From positions 109,360 through 173,359 of the forward strand of contig CAZYEX010000137.1 in the NCBI GenBank assembly GCA_964646605.1: DNA of 64,000 nucleotides. Direction: 5' to 3'. Made by a program: the position numbers and the translations under genes. Origin of the DNA: SBAX01 sp964646605. GTDB taxonomy: Bacteria; Planctomycetota; Phycisphaerae; UBA1845. Below are positions 1-8,945 of the stretch, piece by piece (positions within the stretch are counted from its first letter, which is position 1; each line of letters begins with the position of its first letter). The notes beneath the pieces were generated by a model. That model had not been told where the DNA came from. It was given only the letters and a program-made list of their open reading frames with translations, and ran no database searches.

Positions 1-2
1 GT

Positions 3-242
3 CTCGCCCGCCGCAACCCTCACGGAATCGAAGCCGCGGTGGACGATCGGGTCGAGCAGGACCTGGCCCAGGCCAGCGCCGACGAGTTTCTCCGCCGTTT
101 TCGCGGTGCGGGACGTGCATCGCGCTCCGAGATGTTGCGGCAGGTCCTGGACGTATCGCCCGAGGCTCTTGCAGAACTGGTTCGCCGTCGTTTTGCCACC
201 CTCCCGCCGCTGGCGCGCGAACACGCCCTTCGGAAAGGCTAG
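3..242 (+). CDS. C-terminal end of an unrecognised protein (5' end outside window)
   Basis: The reading frame is open from the first bases of the window to a TAG at 240-242, so this is probably the 3' end of a longer gene; an internal GTG at 39 could also start a 67-residue protein. The visible 79 residues are Arg/Ala/Leu-rich and predicted helical (for example EFLRRFRGAGRASRSEMLRQ). I recognise no family. Its stop interlocks with the stop of the convergent gene: both TAG codons share the palindrome CTAG at 239-242. Confidence 0.45.
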   Translation, partial: LARRNPHGIEAAVDDRVEQDLAQASADEFLRRFRGAGRASRSEMLRQVLDVSPEALAELVRRRFATLPPLAREHALRKG

Positions 243-628
243 TCCGGAAAGCGAAGGTGCCGGGCGATGCGCTGGATCGTCTTGGAACCGATGTCCGGAA
301 CGGGTTCCAAGTCCTGCGGGCAACGAAACACTGGGGCCCAGTCGGCGTTCGCCGCCCGAAAGGCGACGATCTTCCCGGCCGTCGCCTCGCCGATCCCCGG
401 CAACGCCGACAGCTCCCACGATGGGGCCGTGTTCGGGTCCACCCCGGTTCGAACGGCGGGGAGATCGCCCGCGGGTTGATCCGGTTGCAACGCCGCCCGC
501 CCCACGGCCCACGCAAGCGGCACCGCCAGCAACATCAAACTCATGATGACCGCGTCGTAGGGCCGATTCGCAGACCCCCTCTCCCTACGACGACCCTCCG
601 GATCCGAGAACGCTGTTTCGCCGCTCAT
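239..628 (-). CDS. ComEA-like helix-hairpin-helix protein, membrane-anchored
   Basis: A 129-residue protein with a short charged N-terminus, one hydrophobic segment (about residues 29-47, IMSLMLLAVPLAWAVGRAAL) and a C-terminal helix-hairpin-helix domain of the ComEA type (about 62-127). The domain shows VDPNTAPSWELSALPGIGEATAGK and a second hairpin with PDIGSKTIQRI. Family members bind double-stranded DNA non-specifically, often at the cell envelope during DNA uptake. No other competence gene is visible, so a DNA-uptake role is only inferred. I chose the ATG at 628 because the longer open frame upstream overlaps the neighbouring gene in another frame. Confidence 0.75.
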   Translation of the reverse strand: MSGETAFSDPEGRRRERGSANRPYDAVIMSLMLLAVPLAWAVGRAALQPDQPAGDLPAVRTGVDPNTAPSWELSALPGIGEATAGKIVAFRAANADWAPVFRCPQDLEPVPDIGSKTIQRIARHLRFPD

Positions 629-645
629 ATCGCACTCCGCACACC

Positions 646-2172
646 CTACGCCCCCGCGACTTCGGTGGGGGCGCGTTGGGCGCCGCCGAGGAGGTCGGCC
701 CGTAGCGAAAGGAGTTGTTTGTAGGCCGCCTTGGGTGCGAGGTCGGCGCGAAGCAGCCCGCCGTGGGGGACCTCCTGACGAACATGATCCGCCAGAGAGT
801 GCCATGATATTGTCTCTACGAAGGGTCGGCTCAGGGCCGTCTCCGTGAACCGTTGCAGCCATTCGGCTTGGACCTGTTCGTTCCACGGTTGACGCCAGCT
901 TCCCCCGTCGGACGAGGACCCCTCGCCCGCGGCATCGCCCTTGCCCGCGCTGGTGTCCGACGGGACCTGGACGGCCGTGATGTGCAGGGGCTTGCCTAGT
1001 TTGGCGAACTGGTCGATCGCCGCCGCAATCTGAAACATGTCCCGAACGAACATCCCATCCAACGCCGGACCGAAGAGAAACTGAAGCCCGAAGGCGTCGA
1101 AGTTGACCCCGCTCTGCAAGGCCATGTCCGCGTACAGAAGCGGCGGAATCGTCCGCTGATTGCGGGCGTAGTACTCGCCCCAAGGCGCGATAAGCTCCAG
1201 AATGGCCGACCCCCGCGGGCAGAGCTGCTTGGTCAGCGCCGCGGTCATCCGCGTAAGCTCCATGAGCTGCTCGAAGCTGAACGTAAAGCAGTTGTTCCCG
1301 TGCAGCCCGCTGGCCACCGTCCAGGTCTGGATGTATTGACCGTAGCGGTTGACCACCCGACGCACGTGCTCGAAGGCCAGATCGCGGATGGTATCGAAGT
1401 CGTGCTCCCAAATGTACAACCAGTCGGGGACGTTTCGTTCGCTGAAGGAGAGCAGCGCCGTGCCGCGCATCGGCACCGGGCCCTTGGATAGCGCCTCGAC
1501 CCACGTATCCAACGGTTTCCAGTTAAAGTTTTGTTCGCTGGGCTCGATGTCCCGCCAGACCATCGGCAAGGTGACAAAATCGAAGGCCCCCGCGAGACGC
1601 TTTCGGCTCGACTCCGTCGGATAATCGAGCTGCAGCAAACACCCGAACAGGCGGCGCGGGATTCCGCCGCTCTGCTTTCGACGCGACAGCAGGACCGACG
1701 AATGGTAGCGACTGATTTCCTCGCTGGCCTGAACCGAAAGGCTCAACGACTGTTCCGCGAGACCGGCGGCTTGACCGGGGTCGTCGCACTTCAGGGCATC
1801 GATGAGCCGATCCCGCGCTTGACCGACCTTCGCCCCCAGCTCGGGCACCCCCTCGTAATCCAGAAGCCCCCAATCCTCGAGCTTGTGCTGGATGCGCATC
1901 AAGCGCCCCCGGGCCAATTCCACCTGGAGGATGTAGGGTCGGTCGCGCTCCTGCACGCGGATGGTCTCCAGAAGGATGGTCCCCGCGCCCGGAACCTCCC
2001 AAAGCAGGGCCAGCCCCGCAGGTCCGGCGGCCCGTTTCTTGCACGAGACCACCCCACCCTTGAAGGAAATCTCCGCCCGAAGGGGAACGTCGTCGCTGCC
2101 TACGACGTAGGCCCCGGCGAGATTCACCTTCTCGGCCAACTGTCCGTTGGTATAAATCGCAAACGAAAGCAT
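646..2172 (-). CDS. GH10-like glycoside hydrolase homologue lacking both catalytic glutamates
   Basis: A 508-residue protein without an obvious signal peptide. The N-terminal 110 residues form a beta-rich domain (starts MLSFAIYTNGQ) that I associate with planctomycete GH10-like proteins. Residues about 175-490 follow the GH10 xylanase barrel: LPMVWRDIEPSEQNFNW, then WTVASG where WDVVNE is expected, then GKPLHITAVQVPS where the ITE nucleophile is expected, and a final PHGGLLRADLAPKAAY. The acid/base Glu is thus Gly289 and the nucleophile Glu is Ala400. It is unlikely to hydrolyse glycosides by the normal retaining mechanism and may bind carbohydrate instead. It stands upstream of the ComEA-like gene on the same strand. 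Confidence 0.75.
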   Translation of the reverse strand: MLSFAIYTNGQLAEKVNLAGAYVVGSDDVPLRAEISFKGGVVSCKKRAAGPAGLALLWEVPGAGTILLETIRVQERDRPYILQVELARGRLMRIQHKLEDWGLLDYEGVPELGAKVGQARDRLIDALKCDDPGQAAGLAEQSLSLSVQASEEISRYHSSVLLSRRKQSGGIPRRLFGCLLQLDYPTESSRKRLAGAFDFVTLPMVWRDIEPSEQNFNWKPLDTWVEALSKGPVPMRGTALLSFSERNVPDWLYIWEHDFDTIRDLAFEHVRRVVNRYGQYIQTWTVASGLHGNNCFTFSFEQLMELTRMTAALTKQLCPRGSAILELIAPWGEYYARNQRTIPPLLYADMALQSGVNFDAFGLQFLFGPALDGMFVRDMFQIAAAIDQFAKLGKPLHITAVQVPSDTSAGKGDAAGEGSSSDGGSWRQPWNEQVQAEWLQRFTETALSRPFVETISWHSLADHVRQEVPHGGLLRADLAPKAAYKQLLSLRADLLGGAQRAPTEVAGA

Positions 2173-2402
2173 CGACGTCGGTATCCGCGACCTCTAAACC
2201 CCAGGTTGCAAAAAAGCGGACCTAGAGCACCTCGGCATCCGATCCCACCCCCCCCAACGGGTGGGTGAACGTCACGTCCTTGCCCACCAACCCGCCGACG
2301 ACTCGCCCGGAGGGAACTTTCCCATTATGTCCGAACCATTCGGGTCCGTCGAGGCACGTCCGGGGACGGTGTTTTCTCCAACACCCTCGCCCGAGCGAGG
2401 GA

Positions 2403-2432
2403 TTGCCCAACCCCCGAACGATCCGCTATAAG
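2403..2432 (+). promoter_or_regulatory. Putative sigma-70-type promoter of purC
   Basis: TTGCCC (2403-2408) and TATAAG (2427-2432) are separated by 18 bases and lie about 30 bases before the purC start. The match is by eye; no transcription start is known. Confidence 0.4.
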
Positions 2433-2463
2433 TGGCATTCGACGCGCCAGGGAAGGAAAAAGG

Positions 2464-3363
2464 ATGACCGCAGCCACGACGCCGGTAGTGACAACCACGC
2501 GATTCTCCGCCTACCCCGTTCGACGGGGGAAGGTGCGCGACGTGTACGATCTGGGCGACGAGGTCCTGCTGGTCGCGACCGATCGGATCAGCGCCTACGA
2601 CGTCGTCCTTCCCACGGCCATCCCCGGCAAGGGGGAGATGCTCACCCGCATCTCGAAGTTCTGGTTCGACTTTTTCCAGGATCGGGTACCGCACCATCTC
2701 TTGGAGGTGGTCGAGAACCACGCTCCCCGCGGCCTCGAAGCCCACCTCGACGAGCTGCGCGGGCGAACCATGCGCTGCCGGAAAACGCAGGTCGTGCCCA
2801 TCGAATGCGTCGTACGCGGGTATCTGGCGGGGTCGGGTTGGAGCGACTACCAGCGGACCGGTTCCGTGTGCGGAGTGAAACTGCCTGCCGGGTTGCGGCA
2901 GTGCGACCGCCTCCCCGACCCGATCTTCACGCCCGCGACCAAGGCCGAAAGCGGACACGACGAAAACATCTCCTTCGACGAGGCCTGCCGATCCGTCGGC
3001 GAGCCGTGTATGACGCTGCTCCGCGAGCGCAGCCTCGATCTTTATCTTCGAGCCGCCGACTACGCCCGCGGAAAGGGCATCCTCATCGCCGATACCAAGT
3101 TCGAATGGGGACTCCTCGACGGGGAGTATCTGCTCATCGACGAAGTGCTGACCCCGGACTCCTCGCGCTTCTGGCCCGCCGACCGCTACGAACCCGGCCG
3201 CGACCAGGAGAGCTTCGACAAACAGTACGTCCGCAACTACCTCACCACCCTCGTCCAGGCCGGCCAATGGAACAAGACTCCCCCAGGCCCCGAACTCCCC
3301 TCTGAAATCGTCGCCAACACCGCCGCCAAGTACCGCGAGGCTGTCGATCGACTCACCTCGTAA
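2464..3363 (+). CDS. purC: Phosphoribosylaminoimidazole-succinocarboxamide synthase
   Basis: SAICAR synthetase makes SAICAR from CAIR, aspartate and ATP in cytosolic purine synthesis. The 299 residues match the longer, yeast-like bacterial form: GKVRDVYDLG near residue 24, DRISAYDVVLP, ECVVRGYLAGSGW, KAESGHDENIS and IADTKFEWG, all hallmark substrate and ATP-binding segments. Start choice is supported by a purine-rich ribosome-binding stretch (AGGGAAGGAAAAAGG) just before the ATG and by a possible promoter at 2403-2432. It stands alone rather than in a pur operon. Confidence 0.96.
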   Translation: MTAATTPVVTTTRFSAYPVRRGKVRDVYDLGDEVLLVATDRISAYDVVLPTAIPGKGEMLTRISKFWFDFFQDRVPHHLLEVVENHAPRGLEAHLDELRGRTMRCRKTQVVPIECVVRGYLAGSGWSDYQRTGSVCGVKLPAGLRQCDRLPDPIFTPATKAESGHDENISFDEACRSVGEPCMTLLRERSLDLYLRAADYARGKGILIADTKFEWGLLDGEYLLIDEVLTPDSSRFWPADRYEPGRDQESFDKQYVRNYLTTLVQAGQWNKTPPGPELPSEIVANTAAKYREAVDRLTS

Positions 3364-3497
3364 GTGCCCAGACGCCGAAATGGTTGCGCCATCGATCGGC
3401 GCTGGGAGCACAAAACCACGGATCGCGTCGTTGCTTCGGATCGAGTATGCTGACTCCGAGTCCTGGAGAACGCTTGGGCTGGTATTGGAGAAAAAAA

Positions 3498-3947
3498 ATG
3501 ACGCGGAAACAGCTTCTTGTTGTGGGAACGTTGTCGGCTTTGGTCGCCGGATGCGATGCGCTGACGCCGCTCCTGGGGGCCCTGCAACCCAATCTGGTCA
3601 CCGTGGAACTGGTCAACAACGGCGACTTTGCGGTGCAAGGCACGCTCTTCTACGACGACGACCAGGACACGATCGAAGAAGTTCTTGTGGAGACCGGGAC
3701 GGAGCGGACTTTCACGCTCACCGCGGGAGGGCGGACGTCCTTTTCCCTGAGCTGCGACGACCTTCAGGCCATCATCCTTGATGACGCCAGCCTGCAGATC
3801 GTCGGCGACGTGGGCCCCGAAGCCAACACGGACGTACTCCGCGACGGCGACGACTTCGGCTGCGGCGATACGATCGTGTTCACCTTCGACCACTCGGACG
3901 CGCTGCTTGATTTTGATGTGAGCGTGACCACGCGAGGCGGCCCCTAG
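3498..3947 (+). CDS. Small secreted lipoprotein of unknown function
   Basis: A 149-residue protein with a lipoprotein signal peptide (MTRKQLLVVGTLSALVAGC, lipid-modified Cys at 19). The mature part is acidic and beta-rich, with only two further cysteines (SLSCDDL and DFGCGD) that could pair. I recognise no domain. Start chosen at the ATG preceded by GGAG rather than at an upstream in-frame codon, because only this start gives a proper signal peptide. Its 3' end faces a long hairpin at 3965-4028. Confidence 0.75.
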   Translation: MTRKQLLVVGTLSALVAGCDALTPLLGALQPNLVTVELVNNGDFAVQGTLFYDDDQDTIEEVLVETGTERTFTLTAGGRTSFSLSCDDLQAIILDDASLQIVGDVGPEANTDVLRDGDDFGCGDTIVFTFDHSDALLDFDVSVTTRGGP

Positions 3948-3964
3948 CGGACCGGTTACACACG

Positions 3965-4028
3965 GTAGCGCCGCCCCTTGTGGGCGGCGCAATCAGCATT
4001 GCGCGCCACCCACAAGGGGTGGCGCTAC
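3965..4028. repeat. 64-bp near-perfect palindrome between convergent genes
   Basis: The arms begin GTAGCGCC and end GGCGCTAC. Outer arms of about 21 bases carry only two mismatches (CCCCTTGTGGG on the left, CCCACAAGGGG on the right), and an inner pair GCGCAAT/ATTGCGC closes the hairpin. It sits between the 3' ends of two convergent genes. It could serve both as a bidirectional terminator, although no T-run follows, or be one copy of a dispersed palindromic element. Confidence 0.75.
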
Positions 4029-4097
4029 ATCCACACAAGAGCCCGCCGAATTCCTCAACCGGCTGTTCGCGGAGGGCGGACGGCGGTCCGCAACCCA

Positions 4098-5795
4098 TCA
4101 AGGCTGCCGGAGAGCCCGGTAGCGCATCCCCAGTTTCGCTCCGATCAGTACGAGCAACGTCAACACGACAAGGCCCCAGGCGGAGACGGTGGGGATGGCG
4201 ACGTGTCCGCACTCGATGTCGTCGCAGGATCGCCGCTTGAACCAATCGCAACGAGGGCACGTACAACCGGTGCTTGTGGTCTGCGTGCATCCGCCGAACG
4301 TGTCGCGGTCACAGCAGGCCCCCACGACGGCATCGCAATCGACCTCAGCGCACGCCGCGCCCTGACTCCATAGGCGCTGGGCCCCGACGCATTCACCTTG
4401 GAACGAACCGTCGGTGCAAACGCCCTCCAGCATGTCACAACAAGCCCCGCTGGTTTCGAAGCAAGCGCTATCCGCGCAGGTTCCGCCCTTGTGCCAGGTG
4501 AGTTCCACGCCGTCGCAATCCTCCGGGTACACATTGTCCAGACAGGTTCCCTCGGGCTCAGGTCCGCCGGCGCCGGGCGCACGATTGCAGCAAGCTCCGC
4601 TGTGCCGCTCGCACGCCGGCGGCCAGCGCCGGACACAGACGCCGGGTGACGCACACTGGCTATCCGCCTCGCAGGCGTTGCCGTGATCGGCGCCGCCCTC
4701 ACACACCTTGTCGGGAGCACCGAGCATTTCGCAAGGCACGTTCTCGTACCAGACCGTCTGATCGCTCAACCCCGCGCATTCGGCCTGCGACGCATGGGTA
4801 CACAGTCCCGTAACCCCGTCGCAACAGGCGTCCGCGCACGGCGTATGGGTCACGACGTGGTTGTCGATATCCACGGTCTCGTAGAAGTTGCCCCACGTGA
4901 AAAACGCCCGATCCGTGGTCGGCGGGCGGTCGTCATGCACAGGATCGCCCAACGGGTGTGTAAAGCCGTAGGGCTCGACGCGGAACACCACCCCGTTGTA
5001 CGTGTAGACGACCTGATCCCGGCACGGGTCCAGGTCGATGGTGAAGTTGGAGTAGTTCGGGATGTCGTCATCCCAGTGCAGGCCGTACGCGAAACGGTCC
5101 ACGTGCAAGTCGTAAACGTAGAGGGCGCCCCCGTAATACCAGAGGACGCGGGAGGTCAGGTCCAACGTCTCCGGGCCGGTTTCCTGTCCCGTCAGCAAAT
5201 TGAACCCCAGAATGAACACATCGGAGATCGCGATTTCGAGGCTCCAGGTGGTCCTCGAAATCTCCGCGACGGGGACCCTCGGCGTGATCGCCCGTTGTCG
5301 GCAGGCCGCGCCCTCCCCCGTGCAGCCCGGAAAGCAACCGCCCTCCGTGTCTTGCGAGAAGCGCATATGTTGCGACCCCTCGAAAGGGTGGGCGTCGCTG
5401 ATGATCGGATACAGGCAATGGCGCGAGGTGAACGACATCGACCAGCCGTTCGTTTCGTTGGGGTCATCGGGGCAACAGTTCTGGCTGGCGGCATGGTCTT
5501 TGGGAACACATTCGTGCGTCGGAAGGCAATCCGCGGGCGTGTGGTAGACCAGGGTCTGGAAACAGGTGAGTCCTTTGGCGAACTCCGCCCCGCAGATACT
5601 GTGCCCGAGGTCGAAGCCGTCCTCGGCCTCGAACCCCGTGCTGAGAATGTTCCCGTAGTTGGCGACAGTCGGTGACACCGCGCCGGGACCTTTCCGGGGC
5701 GACTCCGCGTGGGCCGGCAACACTGGGCCGACGGAAGCGGCGAGGAATGCAATGGTAAGTACGGGCGCAACGATCAGGTACAACTTCGCGTTCAT
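4098..5795 (-). CDS. Secreted GACC-repeat Cys-rich protein with IPTL-CTERM-type anchor
   Basis: A 565-residue exported protein. A signal peptide (starts MNAKLYLIVAPVLTIAF) ends near AHA. A roughly 300-residue N-terminal domain of unknown fold follows, possibly a lectin-like sandwich. The rest holds about four Cys-rich repeats, each opening with ACC or GACC (for example GACCDMLEGVCTDGSFQGEC). The C-terminus has the IPTL-CTERM architecture: IPTVSAWGLVVLTLLVLIG, a membrane helix and a basic tail (MRYRALRQP). Such proteins are thought to be sorted to the cell surface. I chose ATG 5795 over GTG 5804 because an AGAGG-type ribosome site is well placed before it. Confidence 0.8.
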   Translation of the reverse strand: MNAKLYLIVAPVLTIAFLAASVGPVLPAHAESPRKGPGAVSPTVANYGNILSTGFEAEDGFDLGHSICGAEFAKGLTCFQTLVYHTPADCLPTHECVPKDHAASQNCCPDDPNETNGWSMSFTSRHCLYPIISDAHPFEGSQHMRFSQDTEGGCFPGCTGEGAACRQRAITPRVPVAEISRTTWSLEIAISDVFILGFNLLTGQETGPETLDLTSRVLWYYGGALYVYDLHVDRFAYGLHWDDDIPNYSNFTIDLDPCRDQVVYTYNGVVFRVEPYGFTHPLGDPVHDDRPPTTDRAFFTWGNFYETVDIDNHVVTHTPCADACCDGVTGLCTHASQAECAGLSDQTVWYENVPCEMLGAPDKVCEGGADHGNACEADSQCASPGVCVRRWPPACERHSGACCNRAPGAGGPEPEGTCLDNVYPEDCDGVELTWHKGGTCADSACFETSGACCDMLEGVCTDGSFQGECVGAQRLWSQGAACAEVDCDAVVGACCDRDTFGGCTQTTSTGCTCPRCDWFKRRSCDDIECGHVAIPTVSAWGLVVLTLLVLIGAKLGMRYRALRQP

Positions 5796-5995
5796 TTCGC
5801 ACACCTCTGGATGAGCGGAACCCGAGACGACCCACGCGAACCTCGGACATCATAGCGGAAAAACCCGGCGCATGCAAGGGGCAGGTGCGTCGGACCTGAT
5901 GGCACTCCCGACCGGCGCCCTACCCCATGTTTCTGCCGCGTCCTCCTGCGTCAGACCCCCCCCGGCGTGCAAGGCCCGCCCTCTTCCGCGGGCGT

Positions 5996-8290
5996 CTAGG
6001 TCAGCGAGACCGGATCCACGTCGATCTGCGTCGCGTCGGCCTTGGTGCGAAACGCGCCTGCCTGGTCAAGGTGGTGCATGAGCCGGCGCAGGTCGAAGGC
6101 GTTGTTCGTACGAATCAGCAAGTCATACCGATAGGCCCCTCGAAGCCGCGACAGGGCGCAGGGGTTGGGCCCCAGCACGTCCGCGCTGGAAAGCCGCAAC
6201 GACGAAATCGCCGAGGCGATGCGAATGGTCGTGGCCTCCGCCTGACCGCGGGACGTTTCCTCGCGGCCATGGATGAACACCACCCGGGCCAGACTCCGAA
6301 ACGGCGGCAGTCCTACCCGTTCCCGGTCCGTCAGCTCGGCCTCGGCAAACGCGACGTAGTCGTGATGCAGGGCGAAGCGCAGCGCGGGCAATTCCGCCGA
6401 TTGGGTCTGCACCACGACCTGTCCCGGCGCGTCCGCCCGGCCCGCGCGACCGGCGACCTGGGTGATGAGCTGAAACAACCGTTCGTGAGCGCGGAAATCG
6501 ACGGCCAGGGCGACCGCGTCCGCATTGACCACCCCCACGAAGGAGACAAAGGGAAAATCCAATCCCTTGGCGATCATCTGCGTTCCCACCAGAACGTCGA
6601 TCTTGCGGCGCTCGAAATCGTCCACCACCCGCTGATACTGCCGCCGGTGTACCATCGTGTCACGATCCACGCGCTGGATTCTCGTCCGCGGAAAACGTTC
6701 GCCGAGAATCTCCTCCACGCGCTGCGTGCCCAGGCCGGTGCGAAGGAGCTTCTCGCCGCACGTGACGTTGGGACAATGCGTCGGGGTGGGGATGCGACTG
6801 CGGCAATAGTGACAGATGGATTCGTCCACCGCCGTGTGTACGACCAGTCCGACGCTGCAATTCGGACAGGTGATCCGCGTGCGGCACCCCGGGCAATAGA
6901 TGCGATGGGCGTATCCCCGCCGGTTCATCAAGATGATCGCTTGCTCGCCGCGCCCCAGCGTCTCCCCCAGCAACCGCTCCATCGTGCGCGACAGCACCAC
7001 CGGCCTCTTCACCTCGTCGAACTCGTCCTCCATGTTCACCAGATGAACCTTGGGCAGTGGCAGCTCCTTGACCCGCCGGGTGAGCACGACGCGCTGGTGA
7101 TCCGCTCGCCTGGTCGCGTCGTGCCACGTCTCCAACGATGGCGTCGCCGAACCGAGCACGATCGGGATTCCGAGCTGTTTCCCGCGCATCAAAGCCACCG
7201 TGCGGGCGTGAAAGCGGGGTGCGCGAAGGCTCTTGTAGCTCGACTCTTGCTCTTCATCGACGCAAATGAGGCCCAGGTTCGGACAAGGTGCAAAGGCGGC
7301 GCTCATCGTTCCCACCACGACGGATTTGCCGCCGGTCGCCACCTGCCGCCAGACGTCGGCACGCTGTGTCTCGGTGGTTCCGCTGTGCATCACTGCGGCG
7401 TTGGCGAATCGCGAAGCCAACCGGGCCATGAGCTGCGTGGTCAGCAGAATCTCGGGAACCAGCAGGATCGCCTGCCTTCCGCCCTCCACGACCCGGCGGA
7501 TGGCGCGAACGTAAACCTCCGTCTTTCCCGAACCGCTCACGCCGTACAACAACGTGACCGAAAACCGCGCCGCGTCGATCGCCTCGTGAATCGCCGCCAA
7601 CGCCGCGTTCTGCTCCTGCGTGAGTTCGAATGTCGGTTCGACCGTGGAGTGACTCTCGTTGGCATCCGCCCGCGGCTCATAGCGCACCGTACACTCGACC
7701 CAACCTTTGGCCACGAGTCCATGCACGACGGATCCGGTGACTCTCGCGAGGCGAAGCGACTCCGCCCACCCAAGCCCTGCCGCGGTCGCTGCTAGGGTTT
7801 CGAGGACGGCGGTCTGCTGGCGACTCCGCCGTCCCGGCTCCGCGAGTATCTCCGAAAGGGGTCGAACCAGACGCAGGTATCGAACCTTCACCAGTCCGCG
7901 TCGCCGCCGGACCGCCTCCGGGGTCATAGCCTTGAGCGTGGGACCAAGCGGACAAACGTAGTGTTCCGAAATCTCCCGCCCCAGCTTGACCAAATCCGCG
8001 GTGAGAAAGCTCTGCTCGTCGACAACCGAGGCTACAGGCCGCAGCGTGCTGTCCCAAGGCCGGCGATCCAAACCCACCACGAACCCCACACTCGCCCGCC
8101 CCATGCGCCCCAGCGGCACCGTCACTCGCTGCCCGATCTGCAGCCCCGCGCAAGTCGGCGGAACGGCGAACGAATACGTGTGCCCCAGCGGCAACACCAC
8201 CGCCACCTCGGCGACCAACCCCTCCTTCGCCTCCCCCGCCTCGACCCAAAGGAAGCCGGTCGCGTTTTTCATGTGCGTGCGTTTCGTCAT
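5996..8290 (-). CDS. priA: Primosomal protein N' (replication restart helicase PriA)
   Basis: PriA is a 3'-5' superfamily 2 helicase that reloads the replisome at stalled forks. The N-terminal DNA-binding domain contains LPLGHTYSFAVPP. The helicase core has Walker A GVSGSGKTEVY, a DEEQ box (usually DEEH), GSATPSLET, and the zinc-binding insert with paired cysteines (CPGCRTRITCPNC, then CHYCRS and CPNVTCG). QMIAKGLDFPFV and QVAGRAGRA complete the C-terminal RecA-like domain. Length from this ATG is 764 residues, normal for PriA. The start is uncertain: no clear ribosome site; ATG 8272 is an alternative. Confidence 0.93.
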   Translation of the reverse strand: MTKRTHMKNATGFLWVEAGEAKEGLVAEVAVVLPLGHTYSFAVPPTCAGLQIGQRVTVPLGRMGRASVGFVVGLDRRPWDSTLRPVASVVDEQSFLTADLVKLGREISEHYVCPLGPTLKAMTPEAVRRRRGLVKVRYLRLVRPLSEILAEPGRRSRQQTAVLETLAATAAGLGWAESLRLARVTGSVVHGLVAKGWVECTVRYEPRADANESHSTVEPTFELTQEQNAALAAIHEAIDAARFSVTLLYGVSGSGKTEVYVRAIRRVVEGGRQAILLVPEILLTTQLMARLASRFANAAVMHSGTTETQRADVWRQVATGGKSVVVGTMSAAFAPCPNLGLICVDEEQESSYKSLRAPRFHARTVALMRGKQLGIPIVLGSATPSLETWHDATRRADHQRVVLTRRVKELPLPKVHLVNMEDEFDEVKRPVVLSRTMERLLGETLGRGEQAIILMNRRGYAHRIYCPGCRTRITCPNCSVGLVVHTAVDESICHYCRSRIPTPTHCPNVTCGEKLLRTGLGTQRVEEILGERFPRTRIQRVDRDTMVHRRQYQRVVDDFERRKIDVLVGTQMIAKGLDFPFVSFVGVVNADAVALAVDFRAHERLFQLITQVAGRAGRADAPGQVVVQTQSAELPALRFALHHDYVAFAEAELTDRERVGLPPFRSLARVVFIHGREETSRGQAEATTIRIASAISSLRLSSADVLGPNPCALSRLRGAYRYDLLIRTNNAFDLRRLMHHLDQAGAFRTKADATQIDVDPVSLT

Positions 8291-8310
8291 CGTTGCATTT
8301 CGACACAGAC

Positions 8311-8332
8311 CGCCATCATGCTTATGACGGCG
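8311..8332. repeat. Short inverted repeat upstream of priA
   Basis: CGCCATCAT and ATGACGGCG flank a four-base loop with one mismatch. It lies about 20 bases upstream of the priA start and could be an operator or a leader hairpin. Too short to be certain. Confidence 0.35.
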
Positions 8333-8431
8333 ATTATGTCCGCGAAACGACAAAGCGCAAACTTTGGTATGGGAACTTCAGGGTGCGGCGGGGATTCCGA
8401 GTTAACGCTGAGTGGGAAGGCCGGTCGATCG

Positions 8432-8875
8432 CTACCGCCCCGGTTTGCCCGGTTTTGGCTCGGAATGGCGGGAGTCGAAGGGCTGGTCCGGGTGCCCACG
8501 GAAGCCGGTGATCTGCGGGAAATCCTCTGGTTTTTGGGTGGGGTGTACGGCGAACACTTCCACGCGCACGATCTCGTCAAAGGGCAGGGAGACCACGAAC
8601 GCCCCCACCTTGTAGTGATCGTCCACCGGCATGCACTCGAAAACCAGGTGCGACTTGCTGCCTACCTCGGCGAGCTGCTTGACCTCGTAGCTGAATCCGT
8701 CGCGGAGATAGATGAGCGTTCGTGTTTGCAGCTCCGCGAAAACGCCTTTCATCCCCTCGTGTTCTTGTCGTTGCTCGGGGTCTACGTCCGGGAAGTGGCC
8801 GATGGCGCAGCGATATTTGGCCTCGTCTACCTGCTCCTGATAGGCCGGTCCGTGGAACCAGTCGTGATTGAACAT
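8432..8875 (-). CDS. Conserved-looking hypothetical protein
   Basis: A 147-residue soluble protein starting MFNHDWFHGPAYQEQVDEAKY, with a central beta-rich part (TLIYLRDGFSYEVKQLAEVGSK, then LVFECMPVDDHYKVGAFVVS) and a basic, proline-rich tail. No signal peptide or membrane helix. I recognise no family. It is divergent from queG across 70 bases, so the two may share a control region. Codon use and length argue for a real gene, but the start lacks an obvious ribosome site. Confidence 0.6.
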   Translation of the reverse strand: MFNHDWFHGPAYQEQVDEAKYRCAIGHFPDVDPEQRQEHEGMKGVFAELQTRTLIYLRDGFSYEVKQLAEVGSKSHLVFECMPVDDHYKVGAFVVSLPFDEIVRVEVFAVHPTQKPEDFPQITGFRGHPDQPFDSRHSEPKPGKPGR

Positions 8876-8945
8876 CGCTGCCCGTTCGTGAAAAAACCGC
8901 CCCGCCAGAGGACGGCATTGTATCGGTTATACCCGATCGTAGCAT

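Noticed and set aside
2272..3411. Long reverse-strand open frame across purC
   Set aside because: Shadow of purC, which has all family motifs in its own frame; the reverse frame shows no domain and no ribosome site.
4683..5675. Long forward open frame opposite the GACC-repeat protein
   Set aside because: Lies entirely inside the minus-strand gene with matched signal peptide and sorting tail; a GC-rich shadow frame.
5927..7795. 622-codon forward frame opposite priA
   Set aside because: priA is certain from helicase and zinc motifs; this is a shadow frame.
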